From Clavaria fumosa (lineage: Eukaryota > Basidiomycota > Agaricomycetes > Agaricales > Clavariaceae): a stretch of DNA of 64,000 nucleotides. Position 1 is the first letter of the stretch; every line of letters starts with the position of its first letter. A model generated the notes under the pieces. That model saw only the letters and a program-made list of their open reading frames with translations, ran no database searches and had not been told where the DNA came from. Both the position numbers and the translations under genes were made by a program. The stretch lies in the NCBI GenBank assembly GCA_951802425.1, contig OX637795.1:4258501-4322500 (forward strand), written 5' to 3'. Positions 23,101 to 32,976 of the stretch are shown in pieces.

Positions 23101-24451
23101 GCCTCAACCCAAAAACTCCCCCCCTCCCGCACCAAACTCTCCAACAGATGGGCCTCTGACGGAAGCATGATACTCGCATCAAAAACACCTAACGCACAAA
23201 CAAGAGTCACCGCCGCCGTAACAGGACCTCGCACTCTAATCCTAAAATTACCTGACCAGTCCAACTCCATTCTCCACGGAGAAGTTATGGCACTAACGGC
23301 AGCTTTCATATTAGCAAACAACTCCGAAGGCAATCACATAATCTACACAGACCACCTCAACACCGTCCGACTAGCCGAGGACCACAAATCTGGCATCTCC
23401 CAGGAACTGCGAATCCGAAAACGCAACGCCCGCTCGTATCACCGATGGCTACTCGACCTAACCAAAAATGCAAAATGCAAAATGAAATACACAAAAGCAC
23501 ATACCGGCGGTGGAACCACAGAAAGTGACCTAAACGAAGAAGCAGACCACTACGCAACCCAAGCCCAACAACACTACTCCATCATCCCAAGGGCCCCATC
23601 CTCATCGTTCATGATGGATCCCTACACCCTATATCAAGAAAATATAGGATGGATTGAGTCGAATGCACGTGCACACATTGAAAAATCACTAACGCTTACA
23701 TCTCAACAGAAACTTGCCTATGGACATAGCCACCGCATGGCAACATGGCTCTACGACGACACTACCCCACCCGAATACCCTTACCAAAGAGCATACTCAG
23801 CGTACTCCGCACTAGTACAGCTCTATGCACGATCGGGCCAACTCACAACAGCCAATACGATCGCGAAACGACAACCCCAATCAAATCAAACAGACCAATG
23901 CCGACTTGGTTGCTTTGCAGTCGAAAACCCTCACCACATCTTCATCGAATGTTCGGCACAAGAAACAGTCAGGGCAGAAGTGGTGGAGAGGATAGTAGCA
24001 AGAACGATAGACATTTTAGCCCAAAACGAGGGACACGTCACACACACCCAAAAACAGTCATTACTACACGCCGCACACCACCTTTTCGACGACTCCCCGG
24101 ACATCTGGCCACTCCAAAGATCCCAGTACTACCTTGGTCAAGTCCCGTCACTTCGACAAATAACGCACACCCAAAAAGACCACCCCTCACTAAACCTCAC
24201 ACGACTACTAGCCCAAATCTCACGAGAATGGCACATGGCGTCCATATACCTCGCGGGGAGAATCTATGGAGTACTACAAACAAGAGCAGCAAAATTGAAT
24301 GTCTCACAACATAGAGAAAGAGAGAGAACATAGAACTGCATCATACCATACTACACCTACCATACTACCCCATGTTTTAGGTCCGCCGAGGCACCAGCCT
24401 GAGTCTCTCAAGACGGAGGCGGATACCAAATTGTAAACAATTGTAAACAAT
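17149..24451 (+). mobile_element. Non-LTR (LINE-type) retrotransposon with EN, RT and RNase H
   Basis: No LTRs. A single very long protein carries the LINE set: a coiled-coil, proline-rich N-terminal part, an apurinic-type endonuclease, a reverse transcriptase, RNase H and a C-terminal Cys/His motif. The plus strand is strikingly A/C-rich from an (AAC)n start (17151-17178) to about 24450, which sets it off from its flanks. The 3' end is not a poly-A but a short direct repeat TTGTAAACAATTGTAAACAA (24433-24452). RNase H plus EN suggests a Tad1-like clade, but the clade call is uncertain. The 5' boundary is approximate and no TSD was found. Confidence 0.85.
17380..24333 (+). CDS. LINE polyprotein: ORF1-like, endonuclease, RT, RNase H, Cys/His (one in-frame TGA)
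   Basis: The start is placed at ATG 17380 (MNPLPPPPPVSPRK) because the frame upstream of the ATG at 17728 is coherent back to there, broken only by TGA at 17503-17505 (context GNELIV*GIIDPQ). From 17728 it is open for 2201 codons. Visible: a coiled coil (18380-18800), a Pro/Thr-rich linker, a hydrophobic run ALSPFLCLLSLLILITT near 19490-19540, endonuclease motifs (FALNANG about 19580, ISETKT about 19675, GDLNDT about 20025, TDHRPI about 20290), RT (PSPGPDGWEKW about 21182; QGGPLST about 21752; the catalytic box is MVEATDDSFIF about 21919, with Thr where Ala is usual), RNase H (SDGSMI about 23158; HGEVMAL about 23276; YTDHLNTV about 23343; KAHTGGG about 23500) and CRLGCFAVENPHHIFIEC near 23903. 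Fusion of the ORF1 and ORF2 regions is unusual but no frameshift separates them. Confidence 0.85.
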
Positions 24452-24942
24452 ACCCAGAAGAGAATCAGAGTAGTAGTCAAACTCTGAAGTTCATCAGAGT
24501 CTGCCAGAGTTGGTCAGAGTTGGTCAGATGATGTGGAGAATGTCGAGAATGATGAGGACAAAAGCTCAGAGATGTTTAGGATCAAGAGACATTAATATTT
24601 GAACTGCAGAACAGGGAAATACATGTGGGATCTTATACTGCAAGGACAGGAGTATAGGAGTACTTTCAAACATAGTATATATCAAATTACTAGGAGAGTT
24701 TCACCACAAGTGCCTGTGCAATTTTCATGGAACAAAGAAATAACAACAAAAAATGACTCCCATGGGTTGAGGGCATCCTCCCAATGGTAAACAGAATGAG
24801 GGGATGGAGGGAGAAGGTTCTAGAATGAAGTCCAAAAGGTCTGAAGTACAGTGATGCAGAGTCCGAGGAAAGTGTGGAGCAGAGGATGTGGAGTTATGGA
24901 GGAGCAGATCAGAGATGGCCAGAGTTGGTGTGGAGTCTGGAG
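24452..24942. other. Intergenic, no gene seen
   Basis: AGAGTTGGTCAGAGTTGGTCAG and GAGTCTGGAG-like short repeats; no coding signal. A diverged GAGTCTGATTGGAGTCTGA string also occurs near 17018-17040. Confidence 0.4.
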
Positions 24943-25544
24943 TAGTGTTGCCACAGCTAGACTAGTCACGAGCCAGCTAGACCAGCTGCAGCTAGTGACT
25001 ACTCTAGCTGGTCTCAATTTGTCTTAGCTGTAGTCATAGCTGCAGCTAGTGAGTTTAGCTGACTATAGTCATGGCTTAGCTGCCAACTCTTATATTATAT
25101 TTATGTGTTCATTCTCACTGCTGTAATGCCCTGGTGGCCATGACACTGCAGTACTGCTACTTTGACTAATAGTGCAATGCCACTACTATCATCAGTTACA
25201 ACCCCTGTCACTGTCAGTTCATAAGCTGGTTCATATGCAACAAGTCTAAGAATGATAAAGTCAGCACAGCAGGGATAAAAAGGTGAGTTACAGCATGGCT
25301 AACAAGATAATAGAGCATTTAATGGTGAAATATTTGAAAGATAAAGTGCTATTCTCAACTTATTTCACTTGAAACTTTACATCAAACCTAGCCATAGCTT
25401 AGCTGCAGCTATCAGCTATGGAAATATCAATAGCCATAGTCATAGCTGCTTTGTAGCCATAGCTGATTGCCAGCTAGGCTACAGCTACAATCAGCTACGG
25501 CTATGGCTATTAGTCAGCTACTAGTCATAGCTGTGGCAACACTA
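24943..25544. mobile_element. 602-bp AGCT-rich MITE, related to 15484-15730
   Basis: Termini TAGTGTTGCCACAGCTA at 24943 and TAGCTGTGGCAACACTA ending at 25544; perfect 8-bp TSD GTCTGGAG (24935-24942 and 25545-25552). About 100 bp at each end is AGCT/CTAG-word-rich and self-complementary. The centre (about 25085-25385) is ordinary AT-rich DNA without a gene. The shared 16-bp terminus with the 247-bp element defines one MITE family. Confidence 0.93.
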
Positions 25545-25552
25545 GTCTGGAG

Positions 25553-26175
25553 TCTGGAGTGGGGATCATGCTTATGTGATTGGATGGGGTCATAACAGGA
25601 GGAAACTGCTATACCATCAATTTTGTTGACAATGCGACATGATGGACAGAGCTCTATTGAGTGCGTGGATATGTTGGGTGGCCTGTAACTGGATGTGTTG
25701 GGTTGTGACAGTTGGCCTCCTTGCTTAGCCATTGACAGATACTACTTTGGTGATTTCTCATTGCCCCCACAAGAGCATCAAACTCTTCATCCTGGCAGGA
25801 GAGCTCTGCCTGCATATCCAAGAGTCTCTCAGCTACAGCATTAGCTCACACTATCACTGTGGGTTCATCTCCCCATTTGATGGGGCCTGCAAGCTTGAAC
25901 CCTTTCAGCAAAGGATTTCTGCCTTCTTCTATACTGCAATGGCATATTTGGCTGCCTCTGCATCTCTCTTATGGTATATTTACAGCAAGTGTTTGCTTCC
26001 ATTTCTTCCTAAGATAGGCCTTGTTCATACATGACTACTTGCATGTGATCAATTTTGTCATGCTCCTGTCATTTTGGCAGGTGGAAATTATTAGACTTGT
26101 ATCTCCTCCCACAAAACCATATTTTTAGCCAATCCAGCTCCTGAGAAGTCTGCTGCTACAGATTAAGAAAGGTTC
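25553..26175. other. Intergenic; possible LTR-like end near 25705 (minus), no gene
   Basis: On the minus strand, TGTCACAACCCAACACATCC starts near 25705 and resembles the sequence at 16164; otherwise unremarkable. A 100-codon plus-strand frame at 25732-26034 shows no family resemblance. Confidence 0.35.
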
Positions 26176-26183
26176 CCAGGAGC

Positions 26184-29100
26184 TAGTGAATTGCATGGGT
26201 ATTGGTACCCGCACAGGTTTGCTTCATGGGTATGGCTGGGTGCAGGTACAGGTAATGGATTCCTGACCCTTCCAATACCCATACCCTTCATAGGGGTACA
26301 CGGGTAGCCTACAAATACAATATGAACAACATAAGTAAACAAAGTACTCAAGTGGCTGACTCTTCGATACATATGCACAACACAAGTAAACAAAGTACTC
26401 CTGTGGCCGTGTACATACCATGACTCTGCAAAAGAAAAAAAAAAGTTCAACCGCCAAAAAAACAGCTTCAAAGAAGACTCCGCATGCTCAAGCTCCCTTA
26501 GCAGCTGCCCGGCACATAGCTAGGACAGCATCTGTGAAGACAACGGCATCTCTGCCTCCGTCAACAGTGCAGTCACGGGAAGTTAGTGTGAGTGATAATG
26601 TAGACGATGCTATATCACATGTTGGGAGCATTCTTGAGAGGAATAGGGACTGGGTCATGGAGAAAAATATGGCAGGGAATGATGTACCTGTTCCCAGGGT
26701 GACTGATGTTGACACGGAAGATGAGCAAGCTTCAGAGACCGAAGATGAGCAAGCTTCGGAGACCGAAGAGGCCGAAATCAGTAGGCAACATGCATCTCAT
26801 AAGATTATTTACTAATCTTTACTAATAGAGAGACTTACAAAGGACTGGACAGCACCGATCTATGCCTTCTTTGTCGCAACACCTGTTGTTGCATATGTTG
26901 ATGGCCGCCGCTCCCATGTCTTCAAGTGCCTTGCAAAGAGCTGTAAAGGACAGACGAGGCTTGTAAGAAGGTTCCTAGATAAAGGAGATGCAAAGTCCAC
27001 CAGTAATATGCGCAAGCACGCGAAGAAGTGTTGGGGTGCCGACGTTATAGCCGATGCGGATAGCGCAAACAATGCGAAGGACGTGCGACGAACCACTGTT
27101 AAAGGTTTATTGCAGCCTGAGTCAATTACTGCTGCATTTTCGAGAAAGGGGAAGGGAAACATCACATACATGCACCGCCAGCATACAAGAACTGAGTCCA
27201 GGTACGGTTACTGATTTTTTATCTTATTTGCGTTAGCCTGATCCAAATGTCAACATTCATAGGGCAGAGATTGTGCGTTGGGTGTCAGAAAGCATGTGGC
27301 CCTTCAATGTTGTGATGGATCGTGGATTTCAGTGCCTCATGAAAACGGGCAGACCAGGATACTACTTACCTTCACCCTCCACCGTTTCACGAGATGTAAA
27401 ATTGGTCTTTGTGAAGACTCGGGAGCGGATTGCCAAGCTCCTGCAGGCATGTTTTATTGTCGTTATCCCAATGACTCAATCTGACACGAAGCTCACCTCC
27501 AGGAGCACGATGGCATGCTCAGCTTTGGGACGGATGCTTGGACATCGCCTAACCATAGGGCATTCATTGCTATTACGGTGCATCTTGAGATTGATGGGAT
27601 CCCGCTCTGCATGATCCTTGACATGCTTGAAGTGGCAGAATCGCATTCCGGCATCAATCTAGCTCACGCATTCTCGAAGATCCTTGAAGATTTTGGGATT
27701 GCAGACAAGGTAAACGATAATATGATAGAGTTATTCCATAGTACTCACAGATCTAAACAGATACTTAGCGTTGTCTGTGATAACGCCTCTTCAAACGACA
27801 CAATGACTGAGGAACTCAGTAATCTTCTTGAAAGCTTCCCAGGTGCCGCGAACCGAACACGTTGCTTCCTCCATATCCTCAACCTGGTCGCGAAGAGTGT
27901 GATTCGTCAGTTTGATGTCCCAAAGGCTCAAGCAGATGAAGCATGGAGCGAGGCACAAGCAGAACTGACCCGGCTTTCAGATGGGACGGATATTGATGAG
28001 TTGGTAACGCAGGTGGAACGAGATGGTGCAGATGATGAAGATGATGGGGATGGGGATGAAGGGTGGATCGATGAGCGCGAAAGCCTATCCCCGGAGGATC
28101 GGCAGGCGTTAGACAACCGTACACGACCAGTGAAGTTAGTCCTTGTCAAGGTGAGTTATCAGGAAATGACTTTCTACTCACTTTGTTGAATATCCTGCAG
28201 TTGCGCAAGACATCATTTGCGATTGTGCACTCCACGACGATCCTCCTTCCGATGTGGTTCGAAATTCTTGACAGGCTGAAGCTGGCAAAGAGAAAAATGC
28301 CACGTGATGTGGCCACCAGGTGGAACTCGACGTCTTGGCTCTGTTTTCAGGCCAAGGTAGGAGGAAGCTTAGGTAATAGGATTTGGGAAGAGACTTAGGT
28401 GGTGATGAGATGTAGGCGATGTGATGGTAAACTAGAGGCTAGTTATGGGTGAGCTGGGGACGGAATGGGCGAGAGCAACTCTTAAATAGGTACAGAGGGA
28501 GGATATGATGTCATCTGGGTGTGCTGAGAGGCGTCGAGATGCGATGGATTGTATGGCAGCGAACATGGTTGCACGTGACTGATGAGGCCTTCGTTGGCCA
28601 AGACAACGTCTTCTTGTCACAATTCTTGTGACCGAACCCTCCCGTTTGATATGATTGAGTTTGCACTTGTTTATCGGCGAGCAATTGATGATATGGCTGG
28701 GGACAAGGCAAGCGGCCTGCGCCAGTATGAACTGAATGATGAGGAGTGGGGAATTGCAAGCGAGCTGCACGATGTCCTGAAGGTCTGTCTCCATTTATTT
28801 GGCTTATCTGACCCTCTCACCCTCTTTTCAGATTTTCAAAGATGCTACATTGTTTTTCTCTCGAGTAACACCCACCCTCGCCACTGTCATCCCGGCTATG
28901 GACCACATTGATGAAGTTCTCACCACCAAATCTCTCAATCACAAGTTCAAGGCATCAATTTGTGCTGCTCTAGCAATCGGGAAGAAGACTCTCAACCGGT
29001 ACTATAACTTGACAGACAGCTCTGAGGTCTACAGAATTGCGATGAGTGAGCTCAAAATACTTTATTATTGATTCATGGATAATGACTATGTCTATATTTT

Positions 29101-29957
29101 GTCAGTCTTACATCCTCGGCACAAACTCCAATACTTTAAACAGGCAAATTGGAAACCAGAGTGGATTCAAATGGCAGGACATTGTCCGTGATGAGTTCCT
29201 GTGGTCCTATGCAAGTGAGACTGCTGTTGTTGATGAGGTAACTGAGGCATCATTTCAAAAGGTAGTACTCATCATATGAGTCATTTCTGTCCTTATTACT
29301 TCATGCTGAATCATTGCTGATCCAATTCTGAGATAGAAGGCCATGAATATTTTCGACAATCTACCTGCTCTCACAGCTCCAAAAGCATCTGAGCTTCGAG
29401 ATGAACTTGCTGTGTACCTCAGCAGTGACCCAGAGTATGTTGAAAATGTATTGATTTGGTGGTTTAAAAGGAGTCATTTGTACCCCTGCCTTTCGCGCAT
29501 GGCTCATGATTACCTTAGTATCCCAGGTGTGTTTGTTCCTCTGAAGTATTGAATTCTACTTGACATATTCTCTTTACCTTTTAGCAACATCAGTTGATGT
29601 CGAGCGTGTTTTCAGTCAAGGGCGGATCTTATTGTCTCATGTCCAGAATCGGCTGTCAGCTCAGTCAACTCGGGCATTGATTTGTGTTGGTATGTGGAGT
29701 AAGTTAGGTCTAGTGAAGGACAATGATGTTATGGGTGTCACAGTACTGGCTGAAGTTGAAGGAGATGAGGAGGAGATGGCAGATGGGTGGGACACCATTG
29801 TAGTCTAGTATTTGTGCATAGCATAGTTAGGGGTACAAACCTGTACCCGTACCTATACCCGGCAGTTTAGTGGACCTGCACCCATGGGTAAGGGTACTGT
29901 CAGGTGCAGGTAAGGGTACAGCCAAATTTACCTGTGGGTTACCCATGCCATTCACTA
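26184..29957 (+). mobile_element. Complete hAT DNA transposon
   Basis: 3774 bp, flanked by a perfect 8-bp TSD CCAGGAGC (26176-26183 and 29958-29965), the size expected for hAT. Terminal inverted repeats TAGTGAATTGCATGGGTA / TACCCATGCCATTCACTA. Subterminal regions (26184-26330 and 29835-29945) are dense in GGGTAC/GTACCC words in both orientations, plausible transposase binding repeats. Encodes a multi-exon transposase on the plus strand. The MITE at 4048-4502 shares both ends. Confidence 0.95.
26420..29808 (+). CDS. hAT-family transposase (multi-exon)
   Basis: Exon model by eye, phases agreeing where stated: 26420-26780; intron 26781-26828; 26829-27201; intron 27202-27262; 27263-27446; intron 27447-27502, which is GC-AG (CAG|GCATGT...TCCAG|GAG); 27503-28150; intron 28151-28200; 28201-28356; then smaller exons to the TAG at 29806-29808. 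Features: a basic, Ser/Thr-rich N-terminus; a BED-type zinc finger (CLAKSCKG...MRKHAKKCWG, 26925-27035); the catalytic-core block LSFGTDAWTSPNHRAF (about 27518); VVCDNASSND (about 27770); RCFLHILNLVAK (about 27860); an acidic insert (about 28000-28080); DVATRWNSTSWL (about 28306); and the C-terminal dimerisation block ATSVDVERVFSQGR (about 29585). No premature stop is forced by the model. Exons between 28357 and 29560 are less certain. Confidence 0.85.
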
Positions 29958-30065
29958 CCAGGAGCCAGTTTTTTGATTTGAGATTGCAATGGGATGGAGA
30001 TGAGGTTGTAGTAAAGTGTTGAAGGAAATTTGCTGACCAATTTATTTTCTGTTTAATTCTCCCCA

Positions 30066-30553
30066 ATGCCAAAACAGCCCCGCTCAGTCAGAACAAGTAT
30101 TGGAAACCTTAGAGAATATATTACACCAAAGAAAAGATTGACAAAGCTGCAAGATGAGGACAAAGAGAATGTAAGTTTGATACAAATGTAACTGTGCAGC
30201 GGAACGCTCACCTTTCAACCGGCAGCAATGCCCCGTCGCTTCTGCAGTTTCTGGAAGCATGAAGTCCACTGCAGCAGATGCCCAAGCTCGACTGGCAAGA
30301 ACCTTTGCTGAGATCTCACAGCCTGTTTGGTCCTCAAGCAAGCCGACGGTATGAGCTTTCTTTGACTCCATGCAAGTTTTTCATACTCTTTCATTACAGA
30401 TTTGCAACGCGTGCTCAACGCTTCATGGACGCATATCGAAAGGGTCTCAATGGCAAGCAGGTGGCATGGGCTGGCAAAAAATATCGCGGACACTGTGTTC
30501 TTCCTGATACCTTGTTGGATGACCTCTCCAAGGCTCAATTAAACACCAGTTAA
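30066..30553 (+). CDS. Hypothetical small multi-exon gene
   Basis: Begins MPKQPRSVRTSIGN at 30066, 100 bp downstream of the hAT element. Plausible exons: 30066-30170, 30226-30348 and from 30400, with introns 30171-30225 (55 nt, GTAAGT) and 30349-30399 (51 nt, GTATGA...TTACAG). The last exon contains RAQRFMDAYRKGLNGKQVAW then KKYRGH...LPDTLLDDL ending at TAA 30551-30553, which looks like real protein sequence. However the frame of exon 2 does not join that of exon 3 (off by one), so either an exon boundary is wrong or the gene is broken. No family recognised. Confidence 0.4.
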
Positions 30554-30559
30554 CCCTTT

Positions 30560-31289
30560 TAATTAATCCTGTAATCTAGTTCATCTTCTATTATACTTGC
30601 ACTTGTGTTCAGGACTCATGTGAGTGAGCACGTGATCTGTCACAAGTGTCACAAGTAGTCGTGTATGAATGAGGCCTATCTTAGCACATTTTTAAAACAT
30701 TTTTAAAACATTTTTACATTTTTGCATTTTTGCATTTTCCAGCACATTTCTGCATCAACCCACACTTTTTTACATTTTTGCATTTTCTAGCACATTTCTG
30801 CATCAACTCTCATCTTTTTACATTTTTGTATTCTCCAGCATGTTCCTGCATCAACTCACTTTTTTTACATTTTTGCATTTTCTAGCACTTTTTTGCATCA
30901 ACTCACATTATGTTGCACACATTTTTTACATCTTCTTACATTTTTTTACATTTTCTAATACATTTTCTAGCACATTTTTGCATCAATTCACATGATGTTA
31001 CACACATTTTTTCACATCTTTTCACATTTTCTGGCACATTTCAGCATTTTTTTGCATACAAATGCATGCATGGGCATGCATGGGCATTCACAAATTTTAT
31101 GAAACATTTGATTTTTGTCCAGAACAGTCCTTCATACATCTCCGTTCATCCCAGGCTCCTACTGGTTGAAAGAGAGGGGGTGAAAGGAAAGAAGTATTCA
31201 AGATATTAAAACTACAGTGCAATGATGGATATTATCTAATCTGTCACCCTAACTTTCAGGTGCCCCATTCCCCCCACGTAAAACACAGT
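30560..31289. repeat. AT-rich tandem repeat (TTTTTACATTTTTGCATTTT...GCACATTTCTGCATCAACTC)
   Basis: Between about 30690 and 31060, imperfect units of roughly 65-70 bp recur: TTTTACATTTTTGCATTTTC, then CAGCACATTTCTGCATCAAC. No gene; 31061-31289 has no discernible feature. Confidence 0.7.
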
Positions 31290-31565
31290 GTAGATGATTA
31301 TAGAGAGGAACACTGGCTGGCGTAGAGGATATACTCCTGGAGCACTTTGTGGTCGAAGAGCACGTCTGGTGAAGTGTGGGATTTGTGGCACTGGGATGAG
31401 AGGAGGTGCATGTGGAGTTACTCACCATCTACGTCGTCTCACGTCCCTATCATCCTCAACAACCTCCCGTTGCTCTTCCACACCAGCAGCACCATAATCT
31501 TGTTGCGACTACCACCACCGGCACTGCCATCGCAAGACTTGCTACTGTTGCCCCCGGCCTCGCCG

Positions 31566-32140
31566 TCATCGTCGACCGCGCCAGTGCGGCGATTGTTCCC
31601 GCTGATGCATAATCAGACACGATGGGTGGAGGTGCACCTGCTCCCCCAGAAAAAAGCGATCATGATTGAGTATATTTTTATCTCGACGCAAGTACGTGCA
31701 CTGGAAAGCGCACCTTAGAGCACTCTCGCATGCTGTCTGACGTGGCCACTCAGCCAATACAGTGCGCCCAGCATGATCGGCAGCTCTGGCGGCGAGCGCA
31801 GCAGTTGCGAGGGCAGCTGCGACGGCGGCGAGTGCAGCAGTTGCGAGGGCAGCTGCGACGAAGGCGTCGAATGCATCAGTCCTTGGCTCACCACGCCCAG
31901 CAACGCGCCGCACGGTTGCGGCGTCAGCGGGCCCTCCTGCAGGATCAGTGTGAAGAAACTTGGCGACGCCGTTGTATCTGCGTGTCCGTTCGCCAGGCTT
32001 GCACCGCCGTCGCCATCGCCATCGCCGCCGCCGAGGCCCACGTCCGTATCCTCGTACTCCTTCCCCTTCTCGACAGGCGCGCTCTTGCGCAGGCGGCGGC
32101 GCGTGCGATAAAGCAGCGGTGATGATGCCAAGCACGGCAA
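31566..32140 (-). other. GC-rich island with weak minus-strand coding signal
   Basis: Much more GC-rich than its surroundings. A minus-strand frame (32140-31715) reads MPCLASSPLLYRTRRRLRKS and then SFFTLILQEGPLTPQPCGAL, but overlapping frames on both strands are also open. A direct repeat of about 34 bp occurs twice (31795-31860: GCAGCAGTTGCGAGGGCAGC...). No domain recognised. It may be a fragment of a host gene. Confidence 0.25.
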
Positions 32141-32159
32141 GCCATTAGTGGTACAACAA

Positions 32160-32945
32160 GATGATTATTCAGCCACCATTTGGCATGGCTCTGCTGGACA
32201 TTGCCAGAATATTTGTTAGCCATTACGACTAGCTCCACCGGACTACTGTAGTATTTCGACCTTAGGTTCACGCCACAGTTACATAAGCATCACGTGACCT
32301 TTTTTTTGTGGTTCAGGTTTCAGTGGTGGGGCATGACTGAACGGTTCCTTAGTTCATGCATGAAATTTATTGCTTGCATATGAGGGCCATGTAGAGCTTG
32401 CAGAAGACTCAACACAGCAAAAAGACTTACCAGAAATGACAATTGACAAGATTTTGGAACAGGTTGAGGAATGTGGCAGAGGAAGGAGGCAACAGCACAA
32501 ATCTCACCGTATGAGGAAGATTGGGAAGAGCATTAGTCATCAGCCACAATAGGAAATTCTTATATAAATTTTTTTATCAAGTTCATTGTTGCTCAAACAG
32601 CGTGACAGTCACGCTGTTTGAGTTCAGTTCAGCCCCCCTGCGTGACGCGTGACTGAACCTAAGGTTGAAATACTACAGTATGCTAGAATATTCAGCCACC
32701 ATTTGGCATAGCCCCACCGGACTATGCTAGAATATTCAGCCACCATTTGGCATGGCTCTGCCAGACATTGCCAGAATATTTATTGCGACTAGCTCCGCTG
32801 GACTATACCAGAATATTTGTTAGCCATCTCGCCCAGTTAGCCATCTCGCCCAGCTCCGCCAGACAATGGCAGAATATTCATCAGTCATTAGGCATGGCTC
32901 CAGAACTTTCATGAGCCATTAAGCATGCCAGACAATGCCAGAATA
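32160..32945. repeat. Inverted and direct repeats with a 31-bp perfect palindrome
   Basis: ATTCAGCCACCATTTGGCAT (then GGCTCTG...GGACATTGCCAGAAT) occurs at about 32170, 32690 and 32735. TACTGTAGTATTTC...CCTTAGGTTCA (32250-32271) is inverted at 32648-32673, enclosing about 375 bp. Near the middle, 32592-32606 (CTCAAACAGCGTGAC) is the exact inverse complement of 32608-32622 around a single A. The arrangement resembles the ends of a non-autonomous DNA transposon, but I could not define a TSD. Confidence 0.65.
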
Positions 32946-32976
32946 ATCCTGAGCAAATTCATTCACCCTTGATCTG

